Below are positions 32,561 through 45,200 of a stretch of DNA of 64,000 bases, one piece after another (the stretch's first letter is position 1; the number at the start of each line of letters is the position of its first letter). Where the stretch lies: the NCBI RefSeq assembly GCF_003286085.1, contig NW_020825353.1, positions 1,116,001 to 1,180,000 on the forward strand, written 5' to 3'. Below the pieces are notes generated by a model. That model was not told where the DNA came from, did no database searches, and saw only the letters and a program-made list of their open reading frames with translations. The translations under genes and the position numbers were made by a program. This stretch comes from Drosophila persimilis. Its lineage: Eukaryota; Arthropoda; Insecta; Diptera; Drosophilidae.

Positions 32561-33659
32561 GACTCTTCATTGCTTTGTGGCCACAAAGAGCAAAACCCAT
32601 AAAAAAAACGAAAGGAAAGGAAAACCTCAAATCTTAATGTAATTATCAAGCCAGAAAATATAACCGTTTATGGCGGTAGACGCCTCAAGATTATTAACAC
32701 AAAAGAGGGCTGGCAATGGTCGTCATAAGCATAAAAATATTGCCCAATTCTCCCACCCTTGCTGTTCTCTTTTTGTACCCCAAAAAAGGGAGGAAAAAAT
32801 GGAATTTTCCTTGCACCCTCTTTGTAATAAGCTACTTTTGCATCTTTCCCACTTGTATTGCTCTTTATTTTATCATTTGCTCTGTCCCTGTCCTCTGCCC
32901 CTGCCCCTGCCCCTGTCCATGCCCCTGCCCTTTGCTGTACTTCCCTTAAACATTTTATTATCGCTCTTTTTGTGGGCGCTCGGTAAATCCCCTTAATCAA
33001 CGAAAATTGTCTGTTCACACATGCCAGGATGGGCGAGAGGTGGGGTTATCGCGCCTAAAGCTTAAATAAATTTACGAGACAAATTTAGCACGATTTTCCT
33101 ATTAAAATGTTGATTTTTCCACATATACTTAGTATATCGAAGCAACTGGGTTATGGGTTCCCTTGATCGACAAATTTAAAGTCGGTGCCCTCCGCCTTGA
33201 AGTATGCAACAGAGTCCTGTCGCAGTTGGCTTGGAAATGTGTCAATGCCTCTAATCAGTGAACTACTTTCCTTTCAGTGACCTTCCTTTGATCAGCAGTT
33301 GTGGGGGGGGGGACACTGAAACTCCCCCGAAACTCCACCCGTTTGTGGCGCGTTTTTTAATTAAAATATAAAAACGGTGGGGAGAACGTGCCGCGGTCGT
33401 TAGGCAATAAACTTGGACACCGCGCATCCTGCCGAGGACAATTACAAGGCGGAAAATGTCGCAACATTTTCCATCCTTATCGCTGGGTTCTGGCTGTTGG
33501 GTGCTTTAAGCGCAAGAATTCCGGGGCCTCGACATAAAGGCCAACGAATTAACGACATTGTAATGCTTATCTGAGAGAAAGGTCCTGTCCCGTCCTGTCC
33601 CTGCGTTCTCGATGGAGCAGAAGGGATATCCTTTCTCCATTGAAGAAAAATGTGCGGCA

Positions 33660-33674
33660 GGGGGGGGGGGGGGG
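33660..33674. repeat. G homopolymer of 15
   Basis: Uninterrupted G run in non-coding DNA. Length may vary by sequencing error. Confidence 0.75.
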
Positions 33675-35015
33675 CAAAAAATGTCTTGATTTTTTAATTT
33701 TAACGCTTTATTTAATTATGTGCAGACGAGACATCTTCAAGTTTTGCTAATAAAATGCTTAAGGAGTGTAGTGTCCTCTGCCCTCCTCCCGGGTCTTCCT
33801 TCTGCGCCATAAAGCCCCACAAAAAATGGGCTAAAAATTGCATTTTTTTCCCCCAGATTCGCTCTCTCTTTCTGTTTTTTTTTTTTTTTTAATAATAAAG
33901 ACATCAACAGATGGGCGGCGATAAAAAGCCAAAGATTATGGGCTGGACAAAAGGGACAGACTACGAACTACAAAGGAGCATGAGCCTGGTCTGGGCCCTG
34001 GTCCTGCTCCTGGGCCAAGTGCCGTCGTGTGGCTTTTGGCTTTTGGCTTTTCACACCCCTCAGAAAAGAAGGAAAAAAACCAACAAGAAAAAAGGAAAAA
34101 ACAGGCAACAGTTTCAGTTCCATTCAGATTCAGATTCCGAAGTGGAAATCGACAAAAGGCCAGACGCTGGAGATTTAGTTTTGAGCAGTTAACACTTGAA
34201 CTCCGACCCCCCTGCTGTGAGAGTTTCTTATGTCCCTTTTTTATGTCCTTAAAGATAAGATTTTTTTGCCCATTCGCTCTTTGGCGTAATGCAAAAACTT
34301 TTAATTAGCTGGTAAAGGCAAAGGAGGAGGTCCTTTCCTCCTGCCTTCCCCTGCTCTCCCCTGGTCTTTTTTTACCTTCTGCTGCTTCCCTTCAATTGAT
34401 TTCCAATTGGTGCTCTACAAATTTCACACGAAGGAGCATCCAATGAAAATGAAAATCAAAATCAAATATAAATCGAAATTGTTGTTTCCTTCCCCCCACG
34501 CCCATTCCATTGCAGTGAGGGGGATGTTTATGGCCTACTTATTGGCCATCGTTTGCCGATGGCTGACACCTGTTGTTGCGGCTCTCCCGTACTGGGCCCT
34601 GTGTGCTATCTCTGGTCTCTGGGCTGGCTGATTTAAATCTTTAAAATCAATATGCCAAGTGAGAAGCCCCCAAACAGATGCGACAGCTCCTGCCTCCTGC
34701 CTCCTGGCTCCTGGGTAAACAGGGCCAAGCAGGAAGCTCCAGTGACATCCTTGACAGGTGTGAGAATGGGGGCGGAATTTCAAGTTGACTTCTGTTCGCC
34801 TTCAGGCGTCAGACAGTTGGGCAAATTGAAATGGTTTAGATTACATTTGACATTTATAAGCGGATTGTGTCAAGCAAAAGATGGGGGGCTCCCAGAACAG
34901 CCAGGATCAGCGTTCGCTATAAAAGATGTGTATTTTAATTCAGACTTTACATCAAAAACCTTAAAAGAACTAGTTACAAAAAAAAACTAAGGCGATCGGT
35001 TCGATGTGGACCGTT

Positions 35016-37435
35016 CTACATGGAAAGAATGGTCTTCTTGATGATGTCGATGCTCTCGAGCATCTGGGCCTCATTGATGACCAGGGGCGGGGCAAAGCGT
35101 ATGATGTCCCCATGCGTGGGCTTCGCCAGGAGGCCGTTTTCCTTGAGCCTGAGGCACACGTTCCAGGCATCGTACTCTATAGGAGGGAAACCCCATGGAT
35201 TAGATACGGATCAATGGATCAATGGGTGCGGGTGGGTGCAATACTCACTCTGATTGATGACAATGGCATTCAGCAGTCCCTTGCCACGGACCACAGAGAC
35301 GACATCCTTGGGCAGCTGTCCCAGCTCGTTGCGCAGGAGGTCACCCATTTTGTAGGCGTTCTCGGCCAGCTTCTCCTCCTGCAGCACCTCCAGGGCGGCC
35401 ATGGCCACACGACAGCCGAGCGGATTGCCGCCGTAGGTGGAGCCATGCTCGCCGGGCTTGATGCAGAGCATCACCTGGTCGTTGCAGAGCACCGCCGAGA
35501 CGGGGTACATGCCGCCGGACAGGGCCTTGCCCAGGATGAGGATGTCCGGCTGCACGTCCTCGTAGTTGACGGCCAGCATGCGGCCGGTGCGGGCCAGGCC
35601 CGTCTGCACCTCGTCCGCGATCCAGAGCACATTGTGCTTGCTGCACAGCTCACGGACCTTCTTCAGGTAGCCATCGCTGGGCACCACCACCCCGGCCTCG
35701 CCCTGGATGGGCTCGACCATGAACGCGCACACATTCGGATCCCGGAGGGCCTCCTCGAGGGCCGTGGTGTTGTCGTAGTCGATCAGCTCGAAGCCCGGCA
35801 TGAAGGGGCCGAATCCCTCGTAGCTGCTGGGATCATTCGAGGCGGACACCGCCGACAGGGTGCGGCCCCAGAAGTTGTTCCTGGCAAAGATGATCTTGGC
35901 CTGGTTCTTGGGTATCTTCTTCTGCTCGTAGCCCCATTTGCGGGCCAGCTTGCAGGCCGTCTCGCCGCCCTCCACGCCGGTGTTCATGGGCAGGACTTTG
36001 TCGAAGCCAAAAAACTTGGTCACAAACTCCTCGTACTCGCCCAGGACATCCGAATAGAAGGCTCTACGAAGGGAAAGCATACATCTTTAAATCCAAGTCG
36101 GGATTTCTCTGGGTGTGCGCACATCGATCGAAATATTCCAAAAATATTCCTATCCCAGATCCAAGCCTTATCACGCGACTTCTGTTCCAAATTTAGAAAT
36201 CGAAAAACAACAAATTGCGAGCCAAAACAAGTCATTGATCAGGCTCTTTCTTATCAATGCTTTCGCTCGCGACTTTACGGCCCCACTCAACCCGGCAATC
36301 TGCCCCTGGCAACCCAAACCGAAACCAACTAAAACCGGCAAGAGCTGTTCCAGCCCAAATCAGTTAGGCACTCGAGTGCAGCAGAATAATTCAATAAATA
36401 ATATTCTGACAAATGCCCCATCCAAAAATTCGGTGGAGTGTGAATTTATACATGCATTCGAAACTGATTAGACTTGAGCCTGTTCCAGGGGGGTTATCAG
36501 TGAATAAACTATTTTTATGGCATCTAAATATACTAGTAGTTTGGGAAGTAAACACAAACTAGTGGCTCCCAATCGTCAGATGCGAAAAATGGTTGGAACT
36601 TGAGGGATTTTACATCCGTCGAAGCTCTTAATGAGCCAATCTAATCTCATCCAGACACATAAAAACCCCATGGATTAACAGGAAGGAAAGGGTATTTTTA
36701 AGGGCAACTTCAACGGCAGATCGATCTTTACAAAGACACTCATCCACAGTAAAAGAGCGTCACATGGTCCATGTATTTCTGTATCTTTAAACCTCCAAAG
36801 TAAGGCGTTGTCATCGGAAACGCACAGAGAACAAAGAAAGCCCAAACGACTTGTTTGCGGATCACTTGAAAGTACAACAACGAACGACGTAGTCCGCTCT
36901 TGAACTTGAATGGAAGGAACAGAGAGTATGTCTCTCTCGCACCAACTAGACCAAGGTCACTATCGCCACGAATATATCGAATGCTGACAAAGCTCCATGG
37001 AACCGATAAGCTTTTCGCGAGCACGGGGGGCACGTCTTTTGCTTGTCGATTATGGACGGAATGATATTATTTCTTATCTTAAGTTTATTCAACTCAGTGA
37101 TGCCCTTACCTGGAGGTCAGAGCCAGCTTGGAGGCCTGTTCTGTGAGTGCCTTGACAATTTTGGGATGACAGTGTCCCTGGTTGACGGCGGAATAGGCGC
37201 TGAGGTAATCAAAGTATCGTTTACCCTCCACATCCCACACGTAGACGCCCTCGCCCTTGGCCAGGGCCACCGGCAGTGGATGGTAATTGTGGGCGCCGTA
37301 CTTCTGCTCCCGGGCAAAGACAGCCTCGGACAGGTGGGATCCACTGGATGTGCCAGTGGCCTCTTTGGGCGCCGTCTTCTGGGCCAGGCAGCTCAGACGG
37401 GTGGCAATGCCGCGTGCGGAAAGCTTGGAGAACAT
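35016..37435 (-). CDS. Oat: Ornithine aminotransferase, mitochondrial
   Basis: PLP-dependent enzyme of the matrix that moves the delta-amino group of ornithine to 2-oxoglutarate, giving glutamate-5-semialdehyde and glutamate. Minus-strand exons: 37435-37110, 36063-35249, 35176-35016. The sum is 1302 bp, or 433 residues (D. melanogaster about 431). The first about 30 residues ([20 protein letters not shown]) are basic and acid-free, as in a matrix presequence. Class-III aminotransferase marks are [27 protein letters not shown], the PLP-holding Asp in WIADEVQTG near residue 260 and the Schiff-base Lys in ILGKALSGG near residue 288. The C-terminus runs [14 protein letters not shown]. Intron 1 is 1046 bp. 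A TATA box lies upstream at 37527-37534. D. melanogaster CG8782. Confidence 0.96.
36064..37109 (-). other. First intron of Oat
   Basis: 1046 bp without conserved ORF or clear repeat; GTAAGG donor and TTCGTAG acceptor. Confidence 0.75.
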
Positions 37436-37495
37436 TGTGAGAGCACTAATGGATCGCTAACTGGGGGGGTCTGATACTTCCACTCGCGAGACGAC

Positions 37496-37534
37496 AACTG
37501 AAAGTGCGCTGGCCACAGGCGGCAGCTTTTTATA
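37496..37534 (-). promoter_or_regulatory. TATA box and initiator of Oat
   Basis: On the minus strand TATAAAAA occupies 37534-37527 and an initiator TCAGTT occupies 37501-37496, about 33-35 bp downstream. Transcription starting near 37499 would leave a leader of about 64 bases before the Oat ATG at 37435. This contrasts with the TATA-less DRE promoters of the left block. Confidence 0.6.
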
Positions 37535-39054
37535 CTGCCGATCGGGAGAGGCACATACGCGTCGAGAGCGTTACGTACCCCCTGCAAAGACAGCTCTATC
37601 TGGAACTAACATTCTCTCAGTGCTTCTTCCGCTCTCTGCGACTGGGACTGGCACTGGCACTGGCACTGGGCTCTATCTTGCTTACATTCTATTTTTGTAT
37701 TATATGGAAATTATCATCTGATACTTGGGGAATATGATCCATGCAAACTCGTACTCGTACTTGTACTCGTACGTCTGCTGGTTGTTGTTGTTGTGCCTGG
37801 TGCCGGCTAATTGTAATCAGCAGAAAACTTTTCCACTGCTCGATTGATTGAGGCGCTCAAGCATGTGGAGGGCAGCTTTTTGTTAAACTCGCATGTATGT
37901 AGAAGCAAATTACAATTAAAAGCTTTTGCCATTCATGCTGGATATTCGCTTTGTCTCATAGAAATTTGAGAAACTTCTGACATGAGAGTGGAGGGAAAGA
38001 ATGTGGAGAGATTCAACCAGAAAGTGGCAAGGAAATCAAGAATAAATCAAGAATATATAGACTAGATATAGATGCATTAATAATCCAATATATATGGAGT
38101 AGAACCCAAGATTCAGCTATGTATATGCTATCACTTGAAGGGCTTTGGTAATTTTATATCATCTGTGGGCATGCCCTTGCAACCTGGCCGCTGCCTGGGC
38201 GCGCAAACAGAAATCTGAAGGTTTGGTGCCGAGAATGCAAAAACAAAATACAGGTTTCTTGGGCTGGAAAGGTAATATATGAATGAATATATCAATATGG
38301 TTTGGGGAAAATCTTACAGAAAATATAGGATTAGAGAGAGAGATTTAAGAGACTTCTTTGATCATTTCTTTATTGCTTTAAAGAATAGAAACAATCAGCT
38401 CTTTGCTCAAACAAAACCCCTTTAGAAAACACTCCATACTTACCCAAACTTTGTATTCCATTATTGTATTTTATTACACTCAATGCGGATGCTGGGTACT
38501 GTTAATATTTGTATGTATTTATTTGATTTTTGTCATAAATAATTTATGGGCTTAAGAATTTACAACTAATTATTTGCTTACTGTTGAAACTATTTCTCAT
38601 TTCTCGTATGTATGTATGTGTGTGTTTTTTTTCTTCAATCAAATATTTAACAATTATAGCACGTTCAGGGAAACTACGAATACATATTACATATACACGA
38701 ATCGGATATATTATGGTAAGGTATATTTATAAGACAGTTTGAAAAGGCAACACATAAATTGCACTAGAAATTTCCATTTAAAAAAAAAAAAAAAATTGAA
38801 ATTTACATGCCGAATTTTTACAGAGCAGGAGGGGAGGTGGGGAAGGGGGGGGGGGGGGGGGAAGGGAAAGAGCAGGCCCGAACACAGGAGGATGGGATGG
38901 AATGGCCAATTAAACACCCATTTGCTCGATTTTGTTGCTACGTTCCCATTAGCTACCACAAATACTCGCACAATACATATTTTATTTATTAATTAATTTT
39001 AATAAATTCACGCTTTGATTGCAATTATCAATTCGACCTTTGACACCTCCTCCG
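37535..39054. other. Intergenic between Oat promoter and tey 3' end
   Basis: 1.5 kb with GTACGAGTAC-type and GGGACTGGCACT-type short repeats, AT-rich sequence, and a 17-base G tract at 38845-38861. A double minus-strand polyadenylation signal (TTTATTTATT, 38981-38990) lies 65 bp past the tey stop and probably ends the tey transcript. Confidence 0.55.
38845..38861. repeat. G homopolymer of 17 in a G-rich tract
   Basis: Part of a purine-rich 45 bp stretch with four or more G runs (38826-38866). It is G-quadruplex capable on the plus strand, just downstream of the likely tey polyadenylation site. Confidence 0.75.
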
Positions 39055-39196
39055 CTACTCCATGGCCTGGCCCACGCTCTGCTGCGGCGACTGGGCCGGG
39101 GACAAGCTGCGGGGCGTTGCTGCCGCCGCCTCTCCTCCATGTCCTCCAGAGCCAGCAGCACTTCTCTGTTGTTGCTGCTGTTGCTGTTGTTGTTGC

Positions 39197-39228
<32 letters not shown>

Positions 39229-42200
39229 GTTCTGGGCCTGGCTGAGCAGCTCCTTGTTCAAGCGATAGCTGCTCATGACATTGGCACAGCTTTGATGAAA
39301 ATAGAAGTTGCGACCGCGCAGGAACGCATCCGTATTGAGATCCTTTATGCCTGTCTTGAAAGATATAGGAGAGAAAAAGGTTGGCAAGATATAGAAATAA
39401 TCGCTGGCTATGTGCTTAGAGTAGATGTGTGTGTGTGTGTGCATCATCGTGGGGGTGTAGAGTGGAGTGGAGTGGAGTAGAAAGACAGTTAAAGACCACA
39501 AAAGATGGCAAGGGGTATCTATCTATCGTATCGTGCTGGACGGGGGACTAAAAAGTGAAACTGAAGCAAACTGAGAAATTACCTTACAAATGAAACATTT
39601 GTTTTCATCGTCCGGTTTTAAATCCGAACTAATTCCCACCTTTGTGTCCAATTGCGTTAATCCCGGCACTCCCATCGATGACAGCTGCGACAGGCTGTTC
39701 TCCATGCTCTCCACATATTTTGAGTTTGGATTGTTGTTGTTGTTGTTGTTGCTATTGCTGCTGTTGTTGTTGTTGTTGTTGTTGTGGGAAATATCCATGG
39801 GTCCGGGATCGGTGCTGGTAACCTGCGGCTCCGACCGGGGACGCTCTTCGATGGGCGAGATGTTCTCCAGAGATCTGCATCGGAGTAGAGGTTTTAGACA
39901 CACCCGTGTCATCGATAATTATCGATATGCTGCTCACCTGCTGCTCCCCACATTCTGCTCCTCCTGCCGTCGCTGCTGCTGCATTTTGTTGTAATTCATT
40001 TTCGCGTTCGTCATCTTCATGGCGGTGTTGTTGTCATCATCATCCACAATCACATCCTCATCGCTATCGTTCTGGCACGAGGCCGTGTCCATCATTAGCT
40101 CCTTGTTGTTGTTGTTGTTGTTGTTGCTGCCGCCACCGCCACCGCCGCTGCTGCTGTTGTTGTCATTGACGCCCACGCCGCAGGAGTCGGCATTGTAGTA
40201 GTGGTGATGTGTGGTGGATGACAGCTCGCTGACGTTTTTCACTGAAAGACCCACAAACGGAATGGAGGTAGAGGTAAAGGTAGAGGCAGAGGCAGAGGTG
40301 TAATTATTAGCATAGCCCTTGGAGCTGGTAGCTGGGAGACCCACCACTGATATGTGCCTGAGGCGGCTCGCCCGTCGGCCAACTGCTGCTGCTGCTGCTG
40401 GCTGTTGTCACATTGGTGCTCACATCCTGCTCGTCGGCGTGCACGTCCTTCTGGTTCATGACGCAGGCGGTGCGGTACAGAATCCCGTCCAGCTTGCCCG
40501 GCTGGGCATTGCTGTTGTGCATGCTGGTGGGGACGCCAGCCGAGGCCAGGGCCGACCCGGGGCCAGCTAGCTCCGAGCCCGAGTCGGGCACGTCATCGGT
40601 GCAGCTCTCCACATCCACCGTTTCGATCTCCTCCTGCGACTTGGCATCGTCCTCGGGCATCTTGCCCGTTTCCAGGGCATACTTTCGCTTGCAGATCGGA
40701 CAGCTGCTACAGTAGAGACTCTCCATCATGTACATCTCGCCGTACTTGCGCTTGCGCACTTTGAGTCTCAGGCGGTTCTGGCGATTGTTACGTATCCGCT
40801 GGAATGTCTGCACACACAAAGGACCAAAGGACCAAAGGAGAGCTCTTAGTTCTGGAAGCGTATAAGGACTCGTATAAGGAGAAGGCACCTACCTCCCAGC
40901 GGTTGTGACTGGTGCGTATGGCGTTCTCTTGGGCCGGACAGGGAGGGGCAAACATATAGGTCGCCTGCAGATTGGCCCGCTCGAAGCCCGCACTCAGCTT
41001 GTAGAGCCGGTCCAGCTCCGTGAGGAAGTGCGTGTGCCACTCCTCCGGGCTCAGCTTGAGGCCGCACACCGGACACATGTCGGGTATGGCCCCGCCGGCC
41101 GCCGCCGCCTGCAGTCCGCTGACCAGACTCAGGCCGCCCGGCACCGCCCGCAGACCGGCCATGCTCAGGCTGGCCAGCGCCGCATGATGGGCCGCATGGT
41201 GGTGGGACAACGGATGCGGATGGGCCATGTGGTGGTGTGTCGTTGCCACCGATCCCGGCGGCGCCCCCACATGGTGGCCGTGATGGGGATGCGAGTGCGA
41301 GTGCTGATGCTGGTGCTGGTGCTGGTGCGGATGCGAGTGCGAAAGCGAGTGCGTGTGATGCAGATGGGGCGAGGCGGCCAGATGTGTGGCCATCGAGACG
41401 GCCACACTGCTGGTGGGCGTGCTGATGGCCGAATTGCTGGTCGAGCAGGATGAGGACGAGGATGAGCTGGATGCCGATGCCGATGCCGAGGCCGAGGCCG
41501 AGGAGGTGGCCATTGCCGGGTGTCCTCCTCCCTTCCCCACATTATGCAGATCTGTGAACGAATCGGACACTAAATTTTAGACATGCCCGCAATCATCAAT
41601 CAACTGCAAGGCAATAAAAAATTGGAAAAATTCCAACCCCCCTTCCAATCCGAGTCCCACATTGATTTCCATTCTGCTGCCGCATGGGTGGGAGGGAGTC
41701 CTGCCTGTCCCATAAATTTCTCAGGCATTTTCTAATTGCCCCCTACCCCCGCCCCTCCCCCGCCCCGCTCTGCGCTGTTCTGCACATTTTTAACAGAGGA
41801 ACAAAAATTAATTGGAGCTCGTAATTTTGTGGAGAGAATCAGCGCCAGAAACAGGACAAGCAAACACACACAACTCTCGGCCGCAGATTCCTCATGTCAG
41901 ACACACGTCCCCACGTATTTTGGGAGCCACAGGCACACGGCACACGGCACAAGTCACAAAAAGAAAAACCACCGTCAACCACAATAAATACAAACTGTTT
42001 GCTGGCCCAAAAACCCCACCCCCACCCCCCACCAAACAAAATCCCGCTCTCCTTCTGCACGTGACTGTTCGGTTGGCAATTAAAATAATATTACAATAAA
42101 ATATATCGCAATATGGTGGAGAGCAGAGGTCAGGACCAGGCCCACTACAATTGCTGTATTTTATATTTATATTCCTCTAAAATATGTCGGTTAACCGCGG

Positions 42201-45200
42201 CCAAACAGAAACATTCAGCGGTCAATGGCGGATGGAAATGGTCCATGGATATAGAGAAGGAGAGCGAGATCCATCCGAGTCGTGACTCTGGTTCAAATTA
42301 GCTTAGATGTGGCTTGTGGATGTGTTTCGGCTTTCAGTTTCGCCCTGGAATCGTACAACTATTTTCAAAGACGAAACGGAGGATAGCTAGAAGTTTGAAG
42401 AACCTTCTTTCGAATCGAATTTAGTGGCCGGAACACCCCGGAACACAACTAAATTAAATTCGGGCTCAAAGGCTGGAGTCCCCTTCTAATATGGTATGCA
42501 AAGCTTCAACTCTGACTGGACTGACTTCTCCGGCAAGTTATTATAATATTAGTTATCAATGACCAACCCCGCCCCCCTCCCCCCCCCCCCCCCCCCCCCC
42601 CCCCCCACCACCCTTACAACCCGCTCGCAGTGTCACGTGCTCGGCGACGACCAAAAAGGGGGCGTTCCCATATATCGTTATATGAAATATGAGTTTCGTT
42701 CCTCTGGTTTTTGGTGCTTTTTCGGGTGGCGGGTGGCTGCGGATGCCCATTAATATTACCGAAATTAATATGAAAATTCCAAGTGTGCATTCAATATAAT
42801 ACATCATCGGGGCAACAAAAACAACAAGAGTCCCAGGGATATACTTGTAATAATAATAATTCTCGTCATAACAATAGCAAACAATGCAATCAAAGCGATT
42901 TGCAACACTTGCGCATCCTTTGAGCGAGGAAAAAAAAAAACAACAACGCGTTTTACGAGTGGAGTCCCGCAATAAATGAGCAAACATTATGGTATCGAAA
43001 AAGGATGGCGGGATGGCAGGATGGCAGGATGGCAGGATGGCAAGATGGTGGTGGCTTCCTTGTAATTGCCTCTAGAAGAGTTGCAACAATGTCGAGGATA
43101 AGTAATTAGCCCTGGAAACGGAGAGGAGGTAACGTCCGTCGTCTTCGTGTGCCGAGCACGAGCAGGAGCACGAGCCAGAGCCCTGGCTCCTGCCAAAAGG
43201 ATGCGGTTTGACTTTGTAGTCAAGTGGCTTGTGTCCTGGTGTCCTTGTGTCCCTGTGTCCCCCTGTGTGCCTGGGGGGGTTGATGTTACATTTCAATAAG
43301 GCCTACTCCAGTCAAGTCGCGTACTCGTTGTGCCATTTAAAACACTTTGGCCACACGCACACCCTGCCCCCTGCTAACCCTTTTCTCTTTTCTCCGTCGA
43401 ATGCCCTTTTGACTTTTGCCGCATGTCGCATCCCCCCCACAGGAACGGGGCACAGGAGGCACAGGAGGAGGTGCACGGAACGGAACTCAGGGCCAGGGCT
43501 CGACTGCCGGCTGTTTACCTTTAGTTAGTTTTCACCCATTGATAGATGCTCGGAGATGCCTTCATATCAGTTTCAGCTAATTAAAAGTGTATTATTTATC
43601 CAAATTAATTTATGGGCTAAGCCCATTCAGGTCTAAGCCAAAAGTTAAACAACACCGACAATCCACATGTAGAGCGGCTTTCTGTTCTGGTTACGGTGCT
43701 CTGCTCTGGTGTGCTCTGGTGTGCTCTGGTGTGCTCTGGTGTGGGCTGAGGCCGGAAAAACTGGTTTTCCGGCTTAAGTTGAAAGGCAAATAATGGCCAA
43801 AATAAACAGTTGTCTGTGTGTGTTGGACAGGGGTGTTGCCGCCCAAAGGGGGCCTGTGGATATGGGGAAATGGCTTCTAGAATTTTGGAAATACGTATGT
43901 CGGCTATCGGTTAATATTTGTCAGGGTATCCAGTATAATCTATGTTTAATCGCTTTGTTACTGTACTGCAGGTCCAACCCACAAGTCTGGCGAAGCCTTC
44001 GTAGGCCAAATAGTACCTATGACACGATTGCTGGTCCTTCACCATGGAGTCTGTGCGTCGTCTCTCGTTATCTAGCACTTATGAGCGAGTATTTCAATGA
44101 TCAGCGAGTTCCGCTATAGAATAGGCAAATGACAAGAGTAACGGCCAGCAGAAGATCATACACTGAGAGCCATCTGAGAGAAATGTCTTCGAGTATATTC
44201 TCCGATTCACTCGGCATTATCCGAAAGCCCTTCACCTCTAGTCTTATGCCCCTTTTTCAGCTGCGCCCCTGTGCCAGGCGCTCATCTATCCCCATCCCTT
44301 AGATGTGTTTGGTTAATTTCCATTCCGTATTTCCGTATTTATCATTTTCATATGCTGCCGCTTAATTTGTATCATAAGGCGCTTAACTCGAACAGCTTTG
44401 CCGAGCCCCAGGACCAATTAGCAACGCATTTGAGCCAGATTTGCTTAGCCCATATTCGGGAAGAGTCCGAAGCCCGACTTTAAAGCAGGAAAGCATCCCC
44501 CAGGTAAATGGTAAATATGCGAAATTGATTTAGAATGTCTGGGGGACGTAAAAAACTAATAAAAAAGAAAGTAGAGTGAAGTGGAGTGCGTTCTGGGAGT
44601 GGGTTCTGCGTCCTGTCTGGGGACTGGGGACTGGGGTATGGCCTTACGCCTGCCAGTCAAAGTTAACCCACTGAAGCGTTAAAATTGCTCAGTAAAAGTA
44701 AAATTGAAACAAATACGAGTACGAATACGAGTACGAGTACGCGTACGCCCAGTGAGATTTTTATCAGGAAAATTGGGAAAAAAAGGAAAAAGGAAAAAGG
44801 CAACACAACTTTCTACGCCCAATTTTGAGAAATTTTTTGCCATGCAAATTTTTGTTTGGCTCAGATGTAAATTTGCTAAATAAATAAGGGAATCGCAATC
44901 GGAATGGAAATGGAAATAAAAGTGGAGATAGGCAGCAGCCAACCCTACTTACGTCTCAAATCCCTGGGATCCTGAGAATTATTACTGCGCGGACTTTCAC
45001 CCTTTTCAACGGCATCGTAATCCTGTGATCCCTCCATGGATTCATGGGATGTGCATGTGGGACTGGCCGAATCCGTGCGAAATGATTCGCTGCCATTGAA
45101 CAGATTCTGCTGGAGAGAGAGAGCGAGAGCGAGAGAAATCGAAATCCCATTATGACAAGTGTCAATCTTTCAACGATTATCAGCTCATCGGATCTGCTGT

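Larger units (their letters stand above)
32438..35015. other. 2.6 kb intergenic, no gene seen
   Basis: Contains a 10-mer tandem repeat (32531-32560), a Pro/Cys-like CCCCTG run near 32900, a 15-base G tract (33660-33674) and T- or A-rich runs. No conserved ORF. The right end should hold the Oat 3' UTR, but no clear AATAAA on the minus strand was found near the stop. Confidence 0.5.
41552..44952 (-). other. Intron of tey with homopolymer and tandem arrays
   Basis: 3.4 kb intron with a 28-base C tract (42579-42606), a 10-mer array GGATGGCAGG (43003-43048) and a 10-mer array GTGCTCTGGT (43697-43742). No conserved ORF. Confidence 0.6.

Noticed and set aside
35004..36332. 442-codon plus-strand open frame opposite Oat
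   Set aside because: Antisense shadow of the GC-rich Oat exon 2; its peptide has no family features and the minus strand codes a complete aminotransferase.
40905..41453. 182-codon plus-strand frame rich in Val/Arg/Met
   Set aside because: Reverse reading of the tey His/Gln/Ala repeats; composition reflects CAC/CAT repeats only.
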